NCBI GenBank assembly: GCA_028817755.1
Contig: JAPPPA010000044.1
Span: forward strand, 1-9,838
Origin: Gammaproteobacteria bacterium
Lineage (GTDB): Bacteria; Pseudomonadota; Gammaproteobacteria; JAPPPA01
DNA length: 9,838 bases
Reading direction: 5' to 3'
Part shown: one piece after another, positions 1 to 6,195 of the stretch
Layout: every line of letters starts with the position of its first letter
How positions within the stretch are numbered: the stretch's first letter is position 1
Translations under genes and position numbers: made by a program
The notes under the pieces: model-generated
Database searches by the model: none
What the model saw: only the letters and a program-made list of their open reading frames with translations
Told to the model about the DNA's origin: nothing

Positions 1-44
1 GTAGTGCTATCCTGCCACCCTGAATTTTTTAGGGTAGCGCCGCT

Positions 45-1685
45 GTGGACGCCAGCTTTAGTCAAGAAGCCGATGAGTTAGAAAATCCGGAAGTCGAACG
101 CGACGAAATGGCGTTCGATTATTTGGTGGTGGGCGCTGGTCCCGCCGGTTTGGCTTGTGCAATCCGCCTGAAGCAAAAGCATCCAGGCGCCCATATCTGC
201 GTGATTGAAAAAGCCAGCCAGCCTGGCATGCACTCTTTGGCGGGTGCGGTGATAGAAACTGCACCCTTAGATGCGCTGTTTGATGGCTGGGAGGAAAACC
301 CGCCTGATGTTTGGGTGCCGGTGAAAGTGGATGAATTTAGTCTACTCAATGCCCAAGGTAAGACTAAGTTGCCGCTGCCGCCTCAGGCACGCAATCATGG
401 CAATGTCATTACTTCGGTAGGCGCCTTGGTGGCATGGTTGGCAGACAAAGCTGAAGCCTTAGAAATTGAAATTTACCCCGGATTCCCGGCGCAAAAGGCC
501 TTGCTAGAAAACGGCCAAGTAGTGGGTGTGCAAACGGGAGATATGGGTTTAGACAAGGCTGGGCAAGCTAAAGATGCTTATCAGCCAGGCATGAACTTAA
601 AAGCCAAGGTTACGATTTTAGCCGAGGGGTGCCGAGGCTCTGTGAGTAAGCAGCTCATCGCGCATTACGCCCTAGACAAAAACAGTCAGCCGCAAACCTA
701 TGGCATTGGCTTAAAAGAACTCTGGCAGCTGCCTGAAGGGAGAACAACGGCGGGAACCGTACAGCACAGTATTGGTTGGCCGCTAGATCAGAAAACCTAC
801 GGTGGTAGTTTTCTGTACCACCTAGAAAACAACCAAGTTGCCGTTGGTTTCGTAGTGGGCTTGGACTATCAAGATCCTCGCTTCTCGCCTTTTGATGCCT
901 TCCAGCAGTTTAAAAACCACCCTTCTGTGAAACCTTTATTGGAAGGCGGTGAAATTATTTCCTCGGGGGCGCGAGCTTTAGTTGAAGGCGGTTGGCAATC
1001 GCTGCCGAAATTGGAAATGCCGGGTGCTATTTTGATTGGTGATGCGGCGGGCACCTTAAATGTGCCGAAAATTAAAGGCATACACACGGCAATGTGGAGC
1101 GGTATCTACGCAGCGGATCACTTAGCTCAACACGACAGCAGTAAAGGTTGGGATGAAACGTTCCGCCAGTCGCCAGTGGCGAAAGAGTTGCACCAAGTCA
1201 GAAACATCCGCCCGGGGTTCCAAAAAGGTCTCTGGCGTGGGCTGATAAATGCAGCTTGGCAAACGATTACGCGTGGGCTTTGGCCTGGCACGATGGCGCA
1301 TCACGCTGACCACAGTGCACTAAAAAAATTGGCCGAAATGACTGAACAAGACCGACAGTGGCAAGAAACCACCTTGGCACCGCGCGATCGCTTGGCCTCT
1401 GTCTATTTCGCCGCGACAGAGCATGATGAAGACCAGCCTGTGCATTTACAGGTGGCTGATACGGATATTTGCACTAGTAAATGTGCGCAGGAGTACGGCA
1501 ATCCTTGCACCAAGTTCTGCCCAGCCAATGTTTACGAGATGGTTGAAGAAGACGGCGAAAAGCGTCTGCAAATTAATGCCGCGAATTGCGTCCACTGTAA
1601 GACTTGCGACATTAAAGATCCCTATCAAATTATTAACTGGGTACCGCCGGAAGGTGGCTCTGGCCCTAACTACCGAAACCTATAA
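45..1685 (+). CDS. Electron transfer flavoprotein-ubiquinone oxidoreductase (ETF-QO)
   Basis: This membrane-associated flavoprotein takes electrons from reduced ETF and passes them to ubiquinone, linking acyl-CoA dehydrogenases to the respiratory chain. At the N-terminus a dinucleotide-binding GAGPAG (residues 30-35) holds FAD, and a second FAD motif GDAAG lies at 332-336 followed by NVPKIKG, a stretch typical of the family. The C-terminal ferredoxin-like domain carries the 4Fe-4S ligands C492, C515, C518 and C521 (CVHCKTC). The 546-residue length fits the family. The chosen start is GTG at 45, with AGGG at 31-34 as a possible ribosome site; an in-frame TAG at 30-32 excludes anything longer. 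ATG at 108 is an alternative: family members as I recall them begin only a few residues before the FAD motif, so about 16-21 acidic N-terminal residues may not be translated. The gene ends 2 bp before etfB, so the two are surely co-transcribed. Confidence 0.95.
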   Translation: MDASFSQEADELENPEVERDEMAFDYLVVGAGPAGLACAIRLKQKHPGAHICVIEKASQPGMHSLAGAVIETAPLDALFDGWEENPPDVWVPVKVDEFSLLNAQGKTKLPLPPQARNHGNVITSVGALVAWLADKAEALEIEIYPGFPAQKALLENGQVVGVQTGDMGLDKAGQAKDAYQPGMNLKAKVTILAEGCRGSVSKQLIAHYALDKNSQPQTYGIGLKELWQLPEGRTTAGTVQHSIGWPLDQKTYGGSFLYHLENNQVAVGFVVGLDYQDPRFSPFDAFQQFKNHPSVKPLLEGGEIISSGARALVEGGWQSLPKLEMPGAILIGDAAGTLNVPKIKGIHTAMWSGIYAADHLAQHDSSKGWDETFRQSPVAKELHQVRNIRPGFQKGLWRGLINAAWQTITRGLWPGTMAHHADHSALKKLAEMTEQDRQWQETTLAPRDRLASVYFAATEHDEDQPVHLQVADTDICTSKCAQEYGNPCTKFCPANVYEMVEEDGEKRLQINAANCVHCKTCDIKDPYQIINWVPPEGGSGPNYRNL

Positions 1686-1687
1686 AC

Positions 1688-2434
1688 ATGAAAGTACTTG
1701 TTTGTGTAAAGCGCGTGGTCGATTTCAACACGCGTATTCAAGTGAAATCTGATGGCACCGGCGTGCAATTGGATGGCGTGAAATTCAGCATGAACCCGTT
1801 TGATGAGATTGCTGTAGAAGAAGCGATTCGACTAAAAGAAGCGGGTATCGCTAGCGAAGTCGTTGCTGTCAGTATTGGTAATGATAAAAGCCAAGATACG
1901 CTACGCTCGGCCTTGGCAATGGGCGCAGACAGTGCCGTGTTGATTAATGCCGACCAAGAAGTGCAACCGTTAGCGGCAGCTAAAGCATTAAAAACGGTTG
2001 TTGAACAGCAGCAGCCAAAGCTGGTGCTGATGGGCAAGCAAGCGATCGACGACGATGCTAATCAAACTGGCCAAATGCTGGCAGCGTTGTTGGGCTGGCC
2101 GCAAGCAACATTTGCCTCTGAACTGGTGATTGATGGAGACACTGCAAATGTTACCCGCGAAGTAGATGCGGGCTTGGAGACCTTAAATGTGGATTTGCCA
2201 GCGGTTGTGACTAGCGATTTACGCCTTAATGAACCGCGTTACATCAAATTACCAGACATTATGAAAGCTAAACGTAAGCCTTTAGACACCTTAGCAATGG
2301 CTGATGTGGCTGGTGGTGAAACGGCGATGATTGAAACCGTGAAAACATCGGCACCACCTCAACGGCAAGCGGGTATTAAGGTGGATTCGACTGAAGCGCT
2401 TTTAGCAGAGCTAAAAACGCGGAATTTGGTGTAG
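1688..2434 (+). CDS. etfB: Electron transfer flavoprotein beta subunit
   Basis: This is the small subunit of the soluble heterodimeric ETF, which accepts electrons from acyl-CoA and related dehydrogenases. It binds AMP and contributes the loop that docks onto partner dehydrogenases. The 248-residue protein starts with MKVLVCVKRVVD and contains the family stretch DLRLNEPRY (residues 177-185) followed by LPDIMKAK (188-195). L188 aligns by eye with the recognition-loop leucine described in human ETF-beta (Leu195). The ATG lies 2 bp after the ETF-QO stop with no clear Shine-Dalgarno sequence, which suggests translational coupling to the gene before it. The etfA start follows 9 bp after its stop. 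It is a group I (housekeeping, beta-oxidation) ETF by its ETF-QO neighbour; nothing suggests a bifurcating FixAB type. Confidence 0.96.
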   Translation: MKVLVCVKRVVDFNTRIQVKSDGTGVQLDGVKFSMNPFDEIAVEEAIRLKEAGIASEVVAVSIGNDKSQDTLRSALAMGADSAVLINADQEVQPLAAAKALKTVVEQQQPKLVLMGKQAIDDDANQTGQMLAALLGWPQATFASELVIDGDTANVTREVDAGLETLNVDLPAVVTSDLRLNEPRYIKLPDIMKAKRKPLDTLAMADVAGGETAMIETVKTSAPPQRQAGIKVDSTEALLAELKTRNLV

Positions 2435-2443
2435 GAGAGCAAT

Positions 2444-3382
2444 ATGAGCAATATTCTTGTTATCGCAGAGCACGCCAATGGCCAACTCAACAACAGTACG
2501 GCGCGGGCAGTGGCTTGTGCCAAAGCGATTGGTGGTGAAGTTACGGTATTAGCGTTAACCGCGAGTGGCGACGAAGTCGCTACCGCAGCCGCAACGATCG
2601 CGGGTGTAAGTAACGTGATCAATTTGCAGGATGTCAGCAATGGCCATGCCTTGGCTGCGACCCAGGCACCGCAAATTGCCGCTATCGCGGATGGTTATAG
2701 TCATGTATTGGCGCCTAATAGCACCTTTGGTAAAGACCTGATGCCACGTGTTGCCGCACTTATGGACGCACCAATGGTGACGGACATTATGGCAGTGCAT
2801 GATGCACGTACATTTGATCGCCCAGTTTATGCCGGTAACGCCATCACTACGGTAAAAGTGCCTGACTCGGTTGCTGTCGTTGCCACCGTGCGTTGCGCGT
2901 CTTGGGCGCCAGAGGCTGGCGAGCAAGCTGCAGCGGCGGTTGAAAGCTCCGCTAACTCAGCAGCATTACCGACTCATACCCGTTTTGTTGGTTTGGTGAG
3001 TGAGCAAGGTGATCGCCCTGACCTACAGGCTGCAGACCGTGTGGTGTCGGGCGGCCGTGGCTTAGGTGCCGCAGAGCATTTCGCTCTCGTCGAAGGGTTA
3101 GCCGATAAATTGGGCGCCGCTGTTGGCGCCTCGCGCGCGGCGGTTGACTCGGGCTGGGTGCCGAATGATCTACAGGTTGGACAAACGGGCAAAATTATTG
3201 CGCCTGAGCTATATATTGCCGCAGGCATTTCTGGCGCTATTCAGCATTTGGCCGGTATTAAGGATGCGGGCACGATTGTGGCGATCAATAAAGATCCTGA
3301 TGCGCCTATTTTTGAAGTGGCTGATATCGGTTTGGTGGCTGACTTGCATCAAGTGTTGCCGGAGTTAACTAACGCACTATAA
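2444..3382 (+). CDS. etfA: Electron transfer flavoprotein alpha subunit
   Basis: The large ETF subunit holds the redox-active FAD and completes the EtfAB heterodimer with the preceding gene. The 312-residue length is normal for the family. The C-terminal FAD domain shows SGGRGLG (202-208), whose R205 matches the FAD-contacting arginine of the family, then GQTGKIIAPELYIAAGISG and QH at 267-268, and AINKDPDAPIF (280-290). The N-terminal domain begins MSNILVIAEHANG, as is usual. The ATG is set by a strong ribosome site AGGAGAG at 2433-2439, which overlaps the etfB stop codon. It is the last gene of the ETF-QO/etfBA operon, since a strong intrinsic terminator begins 24 bp after the stop. No missing residue or frameshift is seen. 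Confidence 0.96.
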   Translation: MSNILVIAEHANGQLNNSTARAVACAKAIGGEVTVLALTASGDEVATAAATIAGVSNVINLQDVSNGHALAATQAPQIAAIADGYSHVLAPNSTFGKDLMPRVAALMDAPMVTDIMAVHDARTFDRPVYAGNAITTVKVPDSVAVVATVRCASWAPEAGEQAAAAVESSANSAALPTHTRFVGLVSEQGDRPDLQAADRVVSGGRGLGAAEHFALVEGLADKLGAAVGASRAAVDSGWVPNDLQVGQTGKIIAPELYIAAGISGAIQHLAGIKDAGTIVAINKDPDAPIFEVADIGLVADLHQVLPELTNAL

Positions 3383-3406
3383 ATAAAACAGCGTTGTGCT
3401 TTAGTG

Positions 3407-3438
3407 AGGCCCGCCTTAAAACGCGGGCCTTTTTTGTT
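3407..3438 (+). terminator. Intrinsic terminator after etfA
   Basis: A perfect 8-bp inverted repeat, AGGCCCGC (3407-3414) and GCGGGCCT (3423-3430), encloses an 8-nt loop and runs into a T-rich tract (TTTTTGTTTTT from 3431). It is GC-rich, close to the stop and followed by U-rich RNA, so it should end the ETF operon transcript and separate it from alkB. Confidence 0.92.
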
Positions 3439-3560
3439 TTTGTTGGCCCGAGTGGCCGCTCGGTATTTACGAACTACTTGTTAAAGCTAGCGATTAACTA
3501 AACTACTGGTTTGTAAAATCCAAACAGCTGCTAAGCCTATAACTACAATACTTAAAAGAT

Positions 3561-3578
3561 TAGTAAAAATATTTACTA
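3561..3578. promoter_or_regulatory. 18-bp dyad, candidate regulator-binding site upstream of alkB
   Basis: TAGTAAA (3561-3567) and its exact complement TTTACTA (3572-3578) are separated by 4 bp. The size and symmetry suit a dimeric DNA-binding protein such as a LuxR-type HTH, and it lies in the only sizeable intergenic region of the window, beside possible -10 elements. AT-rich DNA produces such dyads by chance, so this remains a candidate only; the link to the nearby regulator gene is inference. Confidence 0.3.
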
Positions 3579-3643
3579 TTAATATCAGTGTCTTACATTG
3601 CTTTTGGTAGGCCTCTATGTGTAATAGACTAATCGTTTTAGAA

Positions 3644-3707
3644 AAACCGAACGGCCGCTGGGTTTATTGAACTGGCGGTTTAGGTTTTTTTAGCGGCTGT
3701 TCGGTTT
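3644..3707. repeat. Long inverted repeat in the alkB upstream region
   Basis: Arms of 16 bp (3644-3659 and 3692-3707) pair with a single G.U position around a 32-nt spacer. Within it a second hairpin is possible, CCGCTGG (3655-3661) with CTGGCGG (3672-3678), followed shortly by a run of T (3684-3691), which resembles an intrinsic terminator on the plus strand. The two structures share bases 3655-3659 and so cannot both form fully. On the minus strand the long hairpin is followed by five T, so it could also stop antisense transcription. Confidence 0.55.
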
Positions 3708-3834
3708 GTAATGGCTACCAGCAAAGCTGGGCGTTGTTTTTAGGCTTTCTACAAAAGTAAGGGTTGGAAAACCTAACCTTTGATAGGGGCAGAAAAGCTT
3801 CCCAGTTGCTTCAATAAGTACAACAACTACTTTC

Positions 3835-3838
3835 GGAG
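3835..3838 (+). promoter_or_regulatory. Ribosome binding site deciding the alkB start
   Basis: GGAG sits 7 nt before ATG 3846. It supports that ATG over the in-frame TTG at 3780, which would add 22 residues without hydrophobic or family-like character. Confidence 0.75.
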
Positions 3839-3845
3839 CGATCCT

Positions 3846-5042
3846 ATGTGGAAGTACCTCAAATACACGGGTATGAACGTTTTACTGCTGCTAAGTCTGC
3901 CTAGCATTCTGTTGGGTGGTTGGTGGATGTGGGCTGGTGTTGTGCTCACGCTATTAGTGGCTTTGGTATTGGACCAGGTGATTGGCGATGACCTGACAGA
4001 ACCTGAATATCAAAATAAAGCCTTTCTTAATGTCATGCTGTTTTCAACCTTGCCGGTTTTGGCCATGGGGATGGTAGGGCTGGCTTGGGTAGTGGCCGAC
4101 CACGATTTTTTAGCCATTGGGGCGCTGGTGCAGCAGTTAACAGGTATTGATGTGTTAGCTCGCCGAGAGGCCAATGAACTGATTCATCTGGTGGGTGCGG
4201 TATTAAGTGGCGGCATGATGATTGCCTTCGCTGGTACCAATGTTGGGCATGAGCTTACCCATCGCACTTGGGACCCTAAAGCGATGATTTTTGGTCGCTG
4301 GATGCTTTCTATGAGTTCGGATGCGTCGTTTGCTATCGAACATGTATACGGCCATCACAACAATGTTTCCACACGTAAAGACCCGGCTACGTCTCGTCGC
4401 GGCGAGAACGTTTGGAGCTTTGTATTGCGCTCGACGGTGCATAGCTATATCAGTGCATGGAATATCGAGAAGGCGCGCCTTGAGAGGCAAGGTTATAGCG
4501 TTTGGAGTTGGCGTAACCGTATGCATCGCGGCAATTTAATGACCTTAACTTGGGCCGCTATGTTTTATGTGGCCGGTGGCTGGATGGCCGCTGGCGTATT
4601 TGCCATCACTTCGCTCTGGGGTAAGTCATGGCTGGAATATGTGAACTACATCGAGCATTACGGCATGGTGCGTGTACCGGGCAAGCCGGTTCAGCCGCGT
4701 CACTCGTGGAACTCCAATAAAGCTATTAGTGGCATGGTGTTGTACAACTTAACGCGCCATTCGCACCATCACGCTATGGGTGAAAAACCATTTTGGGATT
4801 TGCGCCCCTACCCTAATTGCCCGATGATGCCGTACGGATATTTGACCATGATTTTTGTAGCTTGGCTGCCACCGCTTTGGCGCAAAATCATGGACCCTAA
4901 AGTACTAGAGTGGGACCGCGTTTATGCTCACCCCGAAGAGTATGAGTTGATTGAGGAAGCCAACCGGCTGAGCGGTCATAAACACTTTATGGGCAGTAAG
5001 GCCCATTTAGAAAAAGCTAGCGGAACATTCGCGCCAGCGTAA
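3846..5042 (+). CDS. alkB: AlkB-type integral-membrane non-haem diiron alkane monooxygenase (divergent)
   Basis: This is an inner-membrane hydroxylase using two irons, O2 and two electrons to oxidise a terminal methyl group, the first step of alkane use. The 398-residue length fits AlkB. The histidine boxes are all present: HELTHR (135-140), EHVYGHH (165-171) and RHSHHHA (304-310), plus NYIEHYG (267-273). DPATSR (179-184) and HSWNSN (286-291) are also AlkB-like. Hydrophobic segments near residues 12-42, 61-84, 115-133 and 232-258, and near 330-345, suit a multi-pass membrane protein. Box 3 has His where AlkB usually has Asp (RHSDHHA), and the C-terminus (LEWDRVYAHPEE, 354-365) resembles the tail of xylene monooxygenase XylM. 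It is closer to AlkB than XylM overall, but the substrate is not certain: alkanes are most likely, while an alkyl-aromatic or terpene methyl group is possible. The start is ATG 3846, backed by GGAG. A reductase gene follows. Confidence 0.88.
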   Translation: MWKYLKYTGMNVLLLLSLPSILLGGWWMWAGVVLTLLVALVLDQVIGDDLTEPEYQNKAFLNVMLFSTLPVLAMGMVGLAWVVADHDFLAIGALVQQLTGIDVLARREANELIHLVGAVLSGGMMIAFAGTNVGHELTHRTWDPKAMIFGRWMLSMSSDASFAIEHVYGHHNNVSTRKDPATSRRGENVWSFVLRSTVHSYISAWNIEKARLERQGYSVWSWRNRMHRGNLMTLTWAAMFYVAGGWMAAGVFAITSLWGKSWLEYVNYIEHYGMVRVPGKPVQPRHSWNSNKAISGMVLYNLTRHSHHHAMGEKPFWDLRPYPNCPMMPYGYLTMIFVAWLPPLWRKIMDPKVLEWDRVYAHPEEYELIEEANRLSGHKHFMGSKAHLEKASGTFAPA

Positions 5043-5066
5043 TTTAATTCCCAGGGAAAGGACTTT

Positions 5067-5094
5067 AATCCCGGGCCCCGCCCGGGATTTTTTT
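5067..5094 (+). terminator. Intrinsic terminator between alkB and the reductase gene
   Basis: A perfect 9-bp stem, AATCCCGGG (5067-5075) with CCCGGGATT (5081-5089), has a 5-nt loop and is followed by T through 5094. It begins 24 bp after the alkB stop and ends 17 bp before the next start codon. The remaining 17 bp cannot hold a full promoter, so the reductase is probably expressed by partial read-through or from a promoter inside alkB. Confidence 0.9.
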
Positions 5095-5111
5095 AGTTAA
5101 TAGGTAAGCCC

Positions 5112-6185
5112 ATGTTTGGACTATTTAAGAAAGACAAAACACCACAAGCTCCGCGCCATATCAGTATTCAGCCTTTAGGCGAAACGCTAGAGCATAAAAA
5201 CGGCGACACCATTCTTACAACCGCTTTAGAAGCAGGTATTAATTTCCCACATAACTGCCGCGTGGGTGGTTGTGCAACCTGCAAATGCAAGCTGGTAGAG
5301 GGCGAGGTTCAAGAGCTTACGGATAAGAGTTATTTGCTGAGCGCCGAAGAAATGGCCAATAACTACATCCTCGGCTGCCAATCGGTGCCGAAAGGTGATG
5401 TGGTTGTTGAGGTGGACGGCCTAGAAGCCGGTGCTAGTAGCATCAGCATGGTGAAAACCAGCGCCACGATTAGCTCGGTTCGTAATTTAACTCATGACAT
5501 CATCGAGCTTAACTTGAGCTTGGCGGACGGTATGGATTACGTCGCTGGTCAGTATGCAGATATTGAGTTGCCAGCTGAATTAGGCGAAGGCACCCGTAGT
5601 TATTCTTTTGCCCAGTCGCCTCAGCTGCGTCGCGGTGATAAACAACTGTCATTCCATGTACGGAAAGTGCCTAATGGCGAGTTTACCGAATGGCTACATG
5701 CATCTGATCGCAGTGGCGCCGCGCTAAATCTGAGCGGACCGTATGGCGATTTCCATTTGCGTCCGGGCAATGCGCCGATTCTGGCGGTAGCTGGTGGTAG
5801 TGGCATGGCGCCGCTCAAAGCGCTGTTAGAGCATGCGCGTGAAGAAGGCGTAACACGTGATGTCGTCTATCTTTTTGGTGCGCGCACTCAGGCAGACTTG
5901 TATTGCTTAGAAGAAATGGAGGCCCTAACTAAGGGCTGGCTGGCGCACTTCCAATTTGTGCCGGTATTAAACCAGGAAGATGAAGGTTCTAACTGGGCAG
6001 GTCGCCGAGGCCTAGTAACCGACCACATTCAAGAGTTGGTTGGTGGCCGTTTATCAGAGCAGCACGTGTATATGTGCGGCCCTCCACCAATGATCGATGC
6101 TGCCGAAGCCGTACTTAAAGACGCCGGTGTCGACGGTAGCAATATTCACTACGATAAGTTTCTAGATAGTAGCCATACGGCTTAG
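5112..6185 (+). CDS. XylA-like fused [2Fe-2S] ferredoxin / FAD-NAD(P)H reductase, probable electron donor to AlkB
   Basis: This single-chain electron-transfer protein moves electrons from NAD(P)H through FAD and a plant-type [2Fe-2S] cluster to an oxygenase. The N-terminal ferredoxin domain (about 15-102) carries cluster ligands C49, C54, C57 and C89. The FAD domain shows RSYSF (162-166), and the NAD-binding domain shows GGSGMAP (228-234), FGARTQADLY (255-264) and YMCGPPPM (320-327). The 357-residue length and domain order match XylA (xylene monooxygenase reductase) and related proteins such as the p-cymene enzyme; resemblance to XylA extends across the whole chain by eye. The start is ATG 5112, after TAGGT (5101-5105). 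It lies just downstream of alkB and faces the regulator gene, with 10 bp between stops. No rubredoxin or rubredoxin reductase is seen in the window, so this protein probably serves AlkB. Confidence 0.92.
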   Translation: MFGLFKKDKTPQAPRHISIQPLGETLEHKNGDTILTTALEAGINFPHNCRVGGCATCKCKLVEGEVQELTDKSYLLSAEEMANNYILGCQSVPKGDVVVEVDGLEAGASSISMVKTSATISSVRNLTHDIIELNLSLADGMDYVAGQYADIELPAELGEGTRSYSFAQSPQLRRGDKQLSFHVRKVPNGEFTEWLHASDRSGAALNLSGPYGDFHLRPGNAPILAVAGGSGMAPLKALLEHAREEGVTRDVVYLFGARTQADLYCLEEMEALTKGWLAHFQFVPVLNQEDEGSNWAGRRGLVTDHIQELVGGRLSEQHVYMCGPPPMIDAAEAVLKDAGVDGSNIHYDKFLDSSHTA

Positions 6186-6195
6186 CAGGCCAGTT

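Larger units (their letters stand above)
3383..3845. other. 463-bp intergenic region between etfA and alkB: probable promoter and leader
   Basis: No credible protein gene lies here. Beyond the etfA terminator I see a short hairpin CCGAG/CTCGG (3448-3463); an AT-rich stretch (about 3536-3600) with a possible -10 element TACAAT (3544-3549), whose -35 (CAAACA, 17-bp spacing) is poor, as in an activator-dependent promoter; an 18-bp dyad at 3561-3578; a long inverted repeat at 3644-3707; a CCAGC-AAA-GCTGG hairpin (3718-3730) followed by a T-rich run; and a bulged GG-rich/CC-rich hairpin near 3760-3780. If the TACAAT promoter is real, the alkB leader would be nearly 300 nt long. The promoter call is weak; the hairpins are direct sequence observations. 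Confidence 0.5.

Noticed and set aside
2555..2926. 123-residue minus-strand open frame opposite etfA
   Set aside because: Fully inside etfA, with a His/Cys/Arg-rich composition and no family resemblance; a shadow frame.
3598..3627. Sigma70 promoter TTGCTT with TAATAG
   Set aside because: The -10 matches the consensus at only three of six positions; not reported as a feature.
3655..3707. Classical terminator/antiterminator attenuator before alkB
   Set aside because: The pairing partner of the long hairpin is made after the T-run, too late to prevent termination at the short hairpin in the usual way, so I report only alternative structures.
3780..3845. Longer alkB start at TTG 3780
   Set aside because: ATG 3846 has a well-placed GGAG and gives the family-typical length; the extra 22 residues are unlike AlkB N-termini.
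3846..5042. Naming the monooxygenase XylM
   Set aside because: EHVYGHH, DPATSR, HSWNSN and IEHYG agree better with AlkB; only the C-terminal tail and the reductase partner recall XylM.
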